Assembly (NCBI RefSeq): GCF_014698035.1
Contig: NZ_JACJSF010000004.1
Location: 1 to 64,000 of the forward strand
Length of the DNA: 64,000 nt
Origin: Desmonostoc muscorum FACHB-395
GTDB taxonomy: Bacteria; Cyanobacteriota; Cyanobacteriia; Cyanobacteriales; Nostocaceae
Reading direction: 5' to 3'
Position numbers and translations under genes: made by a program. The notes under the pieces were generated by a model. The model was not told the origin of the DNA and ran no database searches. It was given only the letters and a program-made list of their open reading frames with translations. Positions 38,663-46,362 of this stretch are shown piece by piece. Every line of letters begins with the position of its first letter. Position 1 is the first letter of the stretch.

Positions 38663-41600
38663 TCAATAATTTCTTGCAGCTAAGTATTGATACATCTGCC
38701 AACGGGTCTTCACATCTGCTTGAGCTTCTTTAAGTAATTGCTGTGCCGCTTCTTCGTTACTCTTAGTCAACATCTTGAAGCGGTTTTCTAGATACATATA
38801 TTGTTCTAGCGGTAACTTTGGTGTGCGTGAATCAAGTTGTAGTGGGTTTTCTCCTTGCTTGATGCGGTCTGGATTAAACCGATACAGCAACCATTGACCA
38901 GAATCGACAGCAGCTTTTTGATTCTGCATTGCTGTACTCATGTTGATCCCGTGGGCAATACAATGGCTGTAGGCAATAATTAGCGATGGACCTTGATAAG
39001 CCTCAGCTTCTAGGAATGCCTTGAGAGTGTGTTCATCTCGTGCGCCCATTGCGACGCTGGCAATATAGACATTGCCATAAGTCATAGCCATTAAACCCAA
39101 GTCTTTTTTAGGCGCAGCTTTACCCCCGGATGCAAATTTGGCTACAGCTGCTTTGGGAGTGGCTTTGGACATTTGTCCACCTGTATTGGAATAAACTTCA
39201 GTATCGAGAATGAGAATATTAACGTTGTGTCCACTGGCTAAGACATGATCTAATCCTCCAAAGCCGATATCGTAACCCCAGCCATCGCCACCGATAATCC
39301 AAACGCTCTTTTTCACTAAATAATCAGCTAAGGATTTGAGATTTTGAATTTTGGATTTTAGATTGGGGTTTGGTTGATAATTGACGATTTCATCTAGCCG
39401 TTTTTTCAGCAATTCTATTCGTTCTCGCTGTTCCCAAATATCAGCTTCATCTTTTTGTTCGGCATTGAGGATACTATTTGCCAGTTCTTCACCCACATCT
39501 GTTATCAGGTCTTTGAGTAATTCTGCGGCAAATTCGGCTTGTTTATCAATCGAAATGCGAAAACCGAGGCCAAATTCGGCATTATCTTCAAATAACGAGT
39601 TTGACCAAGCTGGCCCGCGTCCTGCGGCGTTGTGCGTCCAAGGTGTGGTAGGTAAATTCCCGCCATAGATAGAAGAACAACCAGTGGCATTGGCAACAAT
39701 CATGCGATCGCCAAATAACTGCGTTGCTAACTTAATATAAGGTGTCTCGCCACAACCAGCGCAAGCCCCAGAAAACTCAAATAATGGTTCTTGCATCTGC
39801 TGTTGGTTAATATGAGTCAGCTTCAGATGACTTCTATCTGGATTAGGAATACTCAAAAAGAAATCCCAATTTTCCCGTTCTTGTTCGCGTAATGGTCTTT
39901 GCGGTTCCATATTGATTGCTTTGCGGCGTAGTTCTGATTTATTCTTCGCCGGACAAACATCTACGCAAATTCCGCAGCCAGTACAATCTTCTGCTGCCAC
40001 TTGGATAGTATATTTCAAACCTTGCCAATCATGGTCTTTGGCATTGGCACTCTTAAACATCAATGGTGCATTTTCTAACTGCTGCGGTTCGTAAACTTTA
40101 CTACGGATGACACTGTGAGGGCATACCATGACGCACTTGCCACACTGAATGCAGACATCTGTATCCCAAACTGGTATTTCCTGGGCAATATTACGCTTTT
40201 CCCATTTCGCTGTACCAGTGGGATAAGTACCATCTGCTGGTAAAGCGCTAACAGGTAGTTCATCCCCTTCACGGACAATCATTTTACCAAGAACATCACG
40301 GACAAATGGGGGTGCAGCATCAAGAATTGGAGATTGTTTTCCTTTCCCATTCCCTATTCCCAATTCCCTATTCCCCACTTCAAACAAATTTTCCAAAGTG
40401 GTATCTACTGCTTTGAGGTTCATCTGCACAATTTCGTCGCCTTTCTTGCCGTAACTCTTGCGAATAGAGTTTTTGATTTCTGTAATCGCTTCTTCTCGTG
40501 GTAGTACACCCGATAAGGCGAAGAAACAAACCTGCATGACTGTGTTGATTCTGCCAGCCATACCTGCTTGACGAGCAACTTTATAGGCATTAATTACATA
40601 AAATTTCAGATGCTTTTGAATAATTTGTTCTTGTACTAATAGCGGTAGATGATTCCAAACTTCATCCTTTTCATAAGGAGAATTAACTAAGAATGTTCCA
40701 CCTGGTACGATGTCTTTCAAGATAGGAAATTTTTCAATAAATTCCCATTGATGGCAGGCAATAAAGTTAGCTTTGCTGATTAAATAGGTCGAGCGAATTA
40801 ATTGTGAACCAAAGCGTAGATGCGAAACTGTGACGGAACCTGATTTCTTGGAATCGTAGATAAAATAGCCTTGAGCGTAATTGTTTGTTTCTTCTCCAAT
40901 AATTTTGATTGAGTTTTTATTAGCGCCCACTGTTCCATCGGCACCCAAACCATAAAAAATCGCCCTTACCGTGGTGTCTGGTTCAATACTAAAGTCAGGG
41001 TCATAATTCAAACTGGTGTAGGTGACATCATCATTAATGCCGATAGTAAAATGATTTTTTGGTTCAGCCGCAGCCAGGTTATCAAAGACAGCTTTAATCA
41101 TTGCTGGCGTGAATTCTTTAGAAGATAAACCGTAGCGACCACCGACGACTTGAGGCAGAGGGGAATCTAATCCTAATTTCTCCCCTGCTCCCCATACTTC
41201 ATACACAGCTGTAACTACATCAAGGTAAAGGGGTTCACCAGATGCGCCTGGTTCTTTGGTGCGGTCTAAAACTGCAATGCTACGGGTAGTTGCTGGCAAA
41301 GCGGCGACAAATCGCATCGCATCATAAGGGCGATATAGTCGTACCTTCAAAATGCCTACTTTCTCACCACTAGCGTTGAGGTAATTGACTGTTTCATGTA
41401 CAGTTTCACAACCGGAACCCATCAGCACAATGACTCGTTCGGCTTCTGAGTCGCCGTGGTATTCAAATAGTTGGTATTGTCGCCCAGTCATGGCAGCAAA
41501 TTCATCCATGACTTTTTGGGTGATATCTGCACAAGCTAGATAGTAAGGATTGACAGTTTCTCTGGCTTGGAAGTAGACATCAGGATTTTGTGTTGTCCCG

Positions 41601-42250
41601 CGCAAAACTGGTTTATCGGGAGTGAGGGCACGTGAACGATGGGCGAATACTAATTCATTGGGAATGAACTCTCGCAAATCATTTTCTGTTAAAGTTTCTA
41701 CTTTGTTAATTTCGTGGGAGGTACGAAAGCCATCAAAAAAGTGTAGAAAAGGTATTCGTGATTCTAAGGTTGCTCGTGTTGCGATTAAAGCAAAGTCTTG
41801 TGCTTCTTGCACTGATGCGGCACACAACATAGCAAAACCAGTTCCACGCGCTGCCATGACATCACTGTGGTCGCCGAAAATGGAGAGAGCTTGCGCGGCT
41901 AGCGATCGCGCGGCAATATGAAATACTGTAGGTGTGAGTTCTCCGGCAATTTTGTACATATTGGGGATCATCAACAATAATCCCTGCGATGCTGTAAATG
42001 TGGTTGTCAGTGAACCACTTTGCAAAGCACCATGTACAGCACCAGCCACACCTCCTTCACTCTGCATCTCTACCACCGAGGGAACAGTACCCCAAATGTT
42101 GGGTTTGCCTTCACTAGCCCAAGTATCTGCCCACTCAGCCATTGGTGAAGAAGGTGTAATGGGATAAATCGCAATGACTTCATTGAGTCGATAGACGACT
42201 TGGGCAACAGCCTCATTGCCGTCTATAGTTGCAAAGCTTCTCTTGTTCAT
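38663..42250 (-). CDS. nifJ: Pyruvate:ferredoxin (flavodoxin) oxidoreductase
   Basis: An 1195-residue enzyme that converts pyruvate and CoA to acetyl-CoA and CO2, reducing ferredoxin or flavodoxin. Domains in order: pyrimidine-binding domain (YPITPSSPMAEWAD), CoA-binding/linker part, two 4Fe-4S sites (CIQCGKCVMVCP and CTGCGICVDVCP), a further cluster ligand region (CAGCGETPY) and the thiamine-diphosphate block (GGDGWGYDIGFGG, EVYSNTGGQMSKATP). It serves fermentation and nitrogen fixation. Two in-frame low-complexity inserts lie near residues 624-638 and 959-974. An AGGTG precedes the ATG. The shared promoter motif lies upstream, with a -10 TAATGT. Confidence 0.96.
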   Translation of the reverse strand: MNKRSFATIDGNEAVAQVVYRLNEVIAIYPITPSSPMAEWADTWASEGKPNIWGTVPSVVEMQSEGGVAGAVHGALQSGSLTTTFTASQGLLLMIPNMYKIAGELTPTVFHIAARSLAAQALSIFGDHSDVMAARGTGFAMLCAASVQEAQDFALIATRATLESRIPFLHFFDGFRTSHEINKVETLTENDLREFIPNELVFAHRSRALTPDKPVLRGTTQNPDVYFQARETVNPYYLACADITQKVMDEFAAMTGRQYQLFEYHGDSEAERVIVLMGSGCETVHETVNYLNASGEKVGILKVRLYRPYDAMRFVAALPATTRSIAVLDRTKEPGASGEPLYLDVVTAVYEVWGAGEKLGLDSPLPQVVGGRYGLSSKEFTPAMIKAVFDNLAAAEPKNHFTIGINDDVTYTSLNYDPDFSIEPDTTVRAIFYGLGADGTVGANKNSIKIIGEETNNYAQGYFIYDSKKSGSVTVSHLRFGSQLIRSTYLISKANFIACHQWEFIEKFPILKDIVPGGTFLVNSPYEKDEVWNHLPLLVQEQIIQKHLKFYVINAYKVARQAGMAGRINTVMQVCFFALSGVLPREEAITEIKNSIRKSYGKKGDEIVQMNLKAVDTTLENLFEVGNRELGIGNGKGKQSPILDAAPPFVRDVLGKMIVREGDELPVSALPADGTYPTGTAKWEKRNIAQEIPVWDTDVCIQCGKCVMVCPHSVIRSKVYEPQQLENAPLMFKSANAKDHDWQGLKYTIQVAAEDCTGCGICVDVCPAKNKSELRRKAINMEPQRPLREQERENWDFFLSIPNPDRSHLKLTHINQQQMQEPLFEFSGACAGCGETPYIKLATQLFGDRMIVANATGCSSIYGGNLPTTPWTHNAAGRGPAWSNSLFEDNAEFGLGFRISIDKQAEFAAELLKDLITDVGEELANSILNAEQKDEADIWEQRERIELLKKRLDEIVNYQPNPNLKSKIQNLKSLADYLVKKSVWIIGGDGWGYDIGFGGLDHVLASGHNVNILILDTEVYSNTGGQMSKATPKAAVAKFASGGKAAPKKDLGLMAMTYGNVYIASVAMGARDEHTLKAFLEAEAYQGPSLIIAYSHCIAHGINMSTAMQNQKAAVDSGQWLLYRFNPDRIKQGENPLQLDSRTPKLPLEQYMYLENRFKMLTKSNEEAAQQLLKEAQADVKTRWQMYQYLAARNY

Positions 42251-42305
42251 TTTCTTGCACCTGTGTCTTTAAGGGCTAGCAATGACTAAGCTGGATCTAC
42301 TTTTG

Positions 42306-42338
42306 ACATTAGGATAAGAAGTTGAGAAACTTGTGAAG
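42306..42338 (-). promoter_or_regulatory. Shared island promoter element, nifJ copy
   Basis: Read on the minus strand: CTTCACAAGTTTCTCAA (42322-42338; 15 of 17 match), a 10-base spacer, then TAATGT (42306-42311), 55 bases before the nifJ start. Confidence 0.6.
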
Positions 42339-42473
42339 ACTCACCTTTGGCGTTGCTTGCTGTTTATTAGAATGTTAGGCTGAGATTTTATGGCTAAACC
42401 ACCTGTATCGGCTGTTACCCAGAAAAAGTCTGGCTATTAGTCCGATTTTGTTAGTGAGAGAAAGGATTTGGTC

Positions 42474-42749
42474 ATGGCACGAGTTAAAGCTTATCGGGAA
42501 GCAGAACAGCGTATTGAAAAAGCACGACGAGAGGGAGCAATAGAACTCGATCTCAGCAACATGAAACTTACTGAGGTGCCAGAAGCGATCGCATCCTTGA
42601 CCAAGTTACAAAATCTTGACCTCTCCAGAAACCAATTGACAGAACTGCCAGAGGCGATCGCATCCCTGACTCAGTTGCAAACGCTTGACCACACACTTTT
42701 GATGATGTTTCGTTACGAGCGATACCCTGACTCATCCTTTCACTGCTGA
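42474..42749 (+). pseudogene. Truncated leucine-rich-repeat protein
   Basis: The N-terminus of a cyanobacterial leucine-rich-repeat (probably Roco GTPase-type) protein: MARVKAYREAEQRIEKARRE, then GAIELDLSNMKLTEVPEAI and LQNLDLSRNQLTELPEAI. After about two and a half repeats (near 42690) the sequence changes abruptly to a non-repeat tail, and the frame stops after 91 residues. AAAGGA lies seven bases before the ATG, so the 5' end is intact. The missing body would be several hundred residues. Confidence 0.65.
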
Positions 42750-42793
42750 ATAAGATTACATCCTGTAATCTTATCATTCATTACTTTCGGCTT

Positions 42794-42885
42794 TTCTTAG
42801 TGCCATTCCAATCAACGCCGAATTAGTGGACGCAAGTCAACTGCCGGATTACGTCATTTTGGTTAATACGCCTTATGTGAATTAA
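42794..42885 (+). pseudogene. C-terminal coding remnant, unidentified
   Basis: An open stretch ending INAELVDASQLPDYVILVNT and a TAA stop, with protein-like composition but no start. Its stop overlaps the stop of the IS982-like fragment on the other strand. Family not recognised. Confidence 0.25.
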
Positions 42886-43042
42886 GGGAGAGGATGTTGC
42901 TCAAAAGTAAGGACATCAATACCAAAACGCTGACGCAGAAAAAGACGTAGAGTATGACTGGTGATTTTAGCGGCAACATGGACGCACAGAGCATCAACTT
43001 TCTTTTTCAGCAGACGTTCCAAATTACGTCCGGTATTTTGTA
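42882..43042 (-). pseudogene. IS982-type transposase C-terminal fragment
   Basis: About 50 residues, NTGRNLERLLKKKVDAL then AAKITSHTLRLFLRQRFGID, ending in a stop at 42882-42884. This block is typical of the C-terminus of IS982-family transposases as I remember them. It is in a different frame from the fragment that follows upstream, and the catalytic core is absent. Confidence 0.5.
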
Positions 43043-43510
43043 CTAAGTGACATTGACGTTTTTATGGGTGCGACTCAAACAACACTCACAATGAATAGTC
43101 TGAGAACTAAAATACTGAGTGCCGTATAAAGTCACCAACAGATGTCCACCCAAACACTGATAAGGCTTTAAGTACCCATCCCTCTGCAATGATTGGTAAA
43201 CCCAGGTGAACACCCGAAATAATTCCTTAGCTGCGAGCTTGTCCAGAATATTCCGAATTTGAGGTGTGGTCGGAATTTGTCTCAAGCCAAACAAACTTTG
43301 GGCATTATCTTGCCCATGACGACTGTGTATCTGACGCTGATGTTCCAAAAACGACTCACATTGCATGAAAAATACTGAAAATGCTCCCAGAACTGTATCC
43401 TTGATGCTGTAGCGAGTAGCATTACTGACAAGCCTTGGGTCTTTGATTTCTGCAATAGCTCGTTGGAGAAATCTCAGCATTACTCCAAAACTTAGTGTCA
43501 TCGGCTCCAT
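43043..43510 (-). pseudogene. Transposase N-terminal fragment (DDE type)
   Basis: A 155-residue fragment starting MEPMTLSFGVMLRFLQRAI, with DTVLGAFSVFFMQCESFLEH and LGGHLLVTLYGTQYFSSQ. It resembles the N-terminal third of a common Nostoc transposase, where the last block normally reads LDGTQYFSS: the first catalytic Asp is here Tyr. It breaks off at HKNVNVT and is joined to the IS982-like fragment. Confidence 0.6.
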
Positions 43511-43583
43511 CTCGATGCCCTTGAAGAGATACTTCTTTATCCTCAAGCTAAACTATACCCCTTGTCAAAATTTGAATTTGGAA

Positions 43584-43751
43584 TTGCTGATCAAAGAGGC
43601 ACTGAGGGCAGCTGGAATTGCCAAGGTAGTGGACAATCTGCCCCAAGGCTTAGAGACACTAGAGACACTATTAGGTAAGCAATTAGCCGATGACGTGGGC
43701 TTATCAGGAGGACAGTGGCAAAGAATCGCGATCGCTCGTGTGCTGATGCGA
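43584..43751 (+). pseudogene. ABC transporter ATPase fragment
   Basis: About 56 residues from the helical subdomain and signature region of an ABC ATPase: ALRAAGIAKVVDNLPQGLET and LSGGQWQRIAIARVLMR. Walker A and Walker B are both missing. The fragment ends abruptly at a junction with the HPF-like fragment on the opposite strand. It contains a small internal duplication (LETLETL). Confidence 0.65.
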
Positions 43752-43758
43752 TTATTCT

Positions 43759-43834
43759 CGGCAGAACTATTAACCTGAGTTGCTAGTGCTTCGTGACCTT
43801 CGATGTTATGGCCGGTATGGATTTGGATTTGCAC
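43759..43834 (-). pseudogene. HPF/RaiA-like ribosome hibernation factor, N-terminal fragment
   Basis: A GTG start with ACAGGAG seven bases upstream gives MQIQIHTGHNIEGHEALATQ, which resembles the start of HPF/RaiA-family ribosome-associated proteins. It breaks off after about 25 residues at the ABC fragment. The start signals are intact but the body of the gene is gone. Confidence 0.45.
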
Positions 43835-43968
43835 GATGTTCTCCTGTTGTAATTGTGATTGGCTTAGTTTCGAGCCTTCTGGTTAATCTCACTTAAAGCA
43901 GTCTGCAACTATTACAACCAAGTATCTAGCGATCGCTTCCAGCAGGCGGTTACGCCATCGCAAAAAAA

Positions 43969-44250
43969 GTGATCCACAAAAATGAGCAACGCATTCGGTT
44001 AACAGGTATAGAATTTAGCTTATTAGAGTTGTTAGTGAATCATTCAGGAAAGATTTTTTCAAGGGTTAAAATATTACAGTAATTGTGGGGCTTTGTACCA
44101 GAGATGAATACAGACACTCGTGTGGTAGATGTGCATATTTCACGATTGCGGACAAAGGTAGAATCAGACCCCAACGACCTAGAATTCATTATTACAGCAA
44201 GAGGTAGTGGTTATTTTTTTCCACGAATTATTGATTCAGAACAGGAATAA
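43969..44250 (+). pseudogene. OmpR-type response-regulator DNA-binding domain with one stop
   Basis: A winged-helix output domain of the RpaB/OmpR type without its receiver: RIRLTGIEFSLLELLVNHSG, KIFSRVKILQ, then a TAA at 44080, then LWGFVPEMNTDTRVVDVHIS and ITARGSGYFFPRIID to the natural stop at 44248. The TAA replaces the expected Glu codon in the family pattern LQEVWGY. The N-terminal receiver and start are missing. Confidence 0.7.
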
Positions 44251-44259
44251 TAGAAAAAT

Positions 44260-44940
44260 ATGAGTAAGCTCATTTTAATTACAGGCATAAGTAAAGGTCT
44301 AGGTTATGCGATGACCAAGGGCTTTATTCAACAAGGGCATACTGTTATTGGTTGCGCCCGTTCATCAGATGCTATTGATAAAATACGCCAGAAATTTAGT
44401 GCGCCCAATGATTTCACATCTGTAGATGTGGCAAATGAACAGCTTGTAAAAAAATGGGCCCTAGACGTACTTCAAAAATATGAACCGCCAGATATATTAA
44501 TTAATAATGCGGCAATTACTAATTATCCAGCACCTTTGTGGGAAATACCATCTGAAGAATTTTCTGATCTAATAGATATCAATATCAAAGGAGTAGCGAA
44601 TATAATTCGCCATTTCGTACCAGCAATGGTGAAAAAGAAACGGGGTATTATTGTTAACTTTAGTTCCGGCTGGGGACGTTCGACTTCAGCCCAAGTTGCA
44701 CCATATTGTGCTTCCAAGTGGGCAATCGAAGGATTAACTCGTTCTTTGGCACAAGAATTGCCAACTGGTATGGCTGCTATACCCCTCAATCCAGGTATTA
44801 TTCATACAGATATGCTTTCTATTAGCTTTGGAGAAGAAGCTGCTAATTATACACCCGTGTCCGATTGGGTATTGAAAGCTGTTCCGTTTATTCTCAATTT
44901 AAAACCCAAAGATAACGGGATTCCCTTGACTATACATTAA
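44260..44940 (+). CDS. Short-chain dehydrogenase/reductase
   Basis: A 226-residue NAD(P)-dependent oxidoreductase of the classical SDR family. It has the nucleotide motif TGISKGLG, the NNAA block (ILINNAAIT), a catalytic Ser in VNFSSGWG and the YCASK active site. The basic residues after the second strand (CARSS) favour NADPH. The C-terminal part is short, and the substrate cannot be told. It lies directly after the response-regulator relic and is the only apparently intact gene between nifJ and the small gene at 45305. Confidence 0.85.
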   Translation: MSKLILITGISKGLGYAMTKGFIQQGHTVIGCARSSDAIDKIRQKFSAPNDFTSVDVANEQLVKKWALDVLQKYEPPDILINNAAITNYPAPLWEIPSEEFSDLIDINIKGVANIIRHFVPAMVKKKRGIIVNFSSGWGRSTSAQVAPYCASKWAIEGLTRSLAQELPTGMAAIPLNPGIIHTDMLSISFGEEAANYTPVSDWVLKAVPFILNLKPKDNGIPLTIH

Positions 44941-45304
44941 AGAGTGAATCTCAATTGCGTAGGCGTAGCCCGTCGTAGACATCGTTGCCATTAGGAGCCG
45001 ACAGTTGAATCATCTCAGTAAAACGTGAATACTTAACTGCATCAGTAGGGGGATAATCTGCCGACACTGCAAGTAACCCAATTTTGATCGAACAGAATTC
45101 AGGAGTCAGGAGTCAGAATTCAGAATGAATTCTGTGCGAGTGGCGGATAGCGCAGCGTAAAGCCTTCTCTACGAGAGGCTGCGCCAACGGCATGGCTTCG
45201 CTTAAAGCGAGTCCACGAGCGTCTGAATAGCCGGGTTTAACACCCCCACCAAATCGTAGGTTTGGTGGTCTTTAATCAGTCGCGGGTCTGAATCCCCGAC
45301 TGAT
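44941..45304. repeat. Cluster of dispersed repeats
   Basis: About 360 bases without a gene. It contains GCGTAGGCGTAGCCCGTCGTAGAC-type sequence, a CAGGAGTCAGGAGTCAGAATTC run whose inverted partner (CTGACTCCTGAATTCTGAC) lies at 45309-45340, and hairpins GTAGGTTTGGTGG/CCACCAAATC and GTCGCGGG/CCCCGAC. These are typical Nostoc repeats. Confidence 0.55.
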
Positions 45305-45640
45305 TTATTCTGACTCCTGAATTCTGACTTCTGAATTCTTCTTCAAATCCTCGAAATAAATCACACCCCCAATACGTCCTTCAATTTGGAAAGCTCCATG
45401 AAATAAATGATATGGAGCTATGTAGATCAGCAAAAAGTCACTAATATTTATTGCCCTGCTAAACATCTGCTGACAAGTTTTTTGGAGGACAGCATCTAGA
45501 TATTCATTATGGGCAGGCTCACCCAGGTCAGTAAATTCCGGCCAATCTGCAAAATGATCCATATAAAATAGCCAGATATCGGACAAGTCTGCGTCATTTG
45601 TCAGTTTTTGCTTAAGTGACTGCAATCGGTCGATATTCAT
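45305..45640 (-). CDS. Small protein of unknown function (111 residues)
   Basis: A soluble, acidic, aromatic-rich protein: WLFYMDHFADWPEFTDLGEP, LQKTCQQMFSRAINISDFLL, YHLFHGAFQIEGRIGGVIYF. It has the look of a conserved cyanobacterial family, but I do not recognise it. The last dozen residues (KKNSEVRIQESE) are encoded by the dispersed repeat at 45309-45340, so the natural C-terminus has probably been replaced. No ribosome site is visible before the ATG. Confidence 0.6.
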   Translation of the reverse strand: MNIDRLQSLKQKLTNDADLSDIWLFYMDHFADWPEFTDLGEPAHNEYLDAVLQKTCQQMFSRAINISDFLLIYIAPYHLFHGAFQIEGRIGGVIYFEDLKKNSEVRIQESE

Positions 45641-45957
45641 ATTGTGGCAAACAGACAGTACTGTTAAAAAGTTATCAATTATTTTTGCGTGAATGGGGGA
45701 TTGTTGAGCCGGCTGGTGAATTAGCTGGTTTGCCTTTCCCTATTAATGCTCAGATGCTGCGGCATAGAACAGGTTATCCCAAGGAGAATCGAGGCGATGA
45801 AGTTTGTAGATGCTGAGTTATCATTGTCTACTCTTACACTTGTACACTTAACCGTATTTTCTCGTAATTTCTTTCAAAAATCAAATAGGATTCCTATCTT
45901 AAGAAGTTAATATAAAGCCGTCAATTTCCTATATGAAGGTTAGTTAAATGTTTGCTC

Positions 45958-46055
45958 AACTGTCTTAACTGTCCACCTTATTATCTTCTTAACTGTCTTA
46001 ACTGTCTTAACTGTCTTAACTGTCCACCTTATTATCTTCTTAACTGTCTTAACTG
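45958..46055. repeat. Tandem repeat TGTCTTAAC with a duplicated long unit
   Basis: Multiple copies of the 10-base unit AACTGTCTTA. A longer unit, CTGTCCACCTTATTATCTTC plus TTAACTGTCTTAAC, is present twice. It lies 300 bases before aerA. The rest of the 45641-46362 gap is AT-rich, with no gene that I trust. Confidence 0.7.
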
Positions 46056-46362
46056 CTATTGCATTTTATTGACAAAACTGAGATTATTTAAAATATTTAG
46101 GTTAAACAGACTAATTTAGACTAATTTCATAAAATTTGTACTTTAATAAAACAATAATTTCTAAATATTATCTATAGTAAATTGATATAACAAAAAAAGG
46201 CTATTTCTGAATTAATTGATATAAAATAAAAGCAAAATTTATATTTTGCAATATGAAACAGAGTAGTGTTTACAAGAGCTTTTCGGTTGCCTAAATTATA
46301 GATTGGTAAGTATAAAGTTGTAATTTTTAAGTATATTTAAATTATAGTAAAGAGTGTAAAAA

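Noticed and set aside
45285-45305. GGGTCTGAATCCCC as a tRNA T-arm
   Set aside because: No acceptor stem or anticodon arm can be built around it; it belongs to a dispersed hairpin repeat.
45616-45816. Plus-strand frame of 66 residues containing EPAGELAGLPFPINAQM
   Set aside because: The middle looks protein-like and could be a relic, but no family is recognised, the start is inside the neighbouring gene and no ribosome site is seen.
45958-46055. Tandem repeats as a CRISPR array
   Set aside because: There are no unique spacers of constant length and no cas genes; the units are simple tandem copies.
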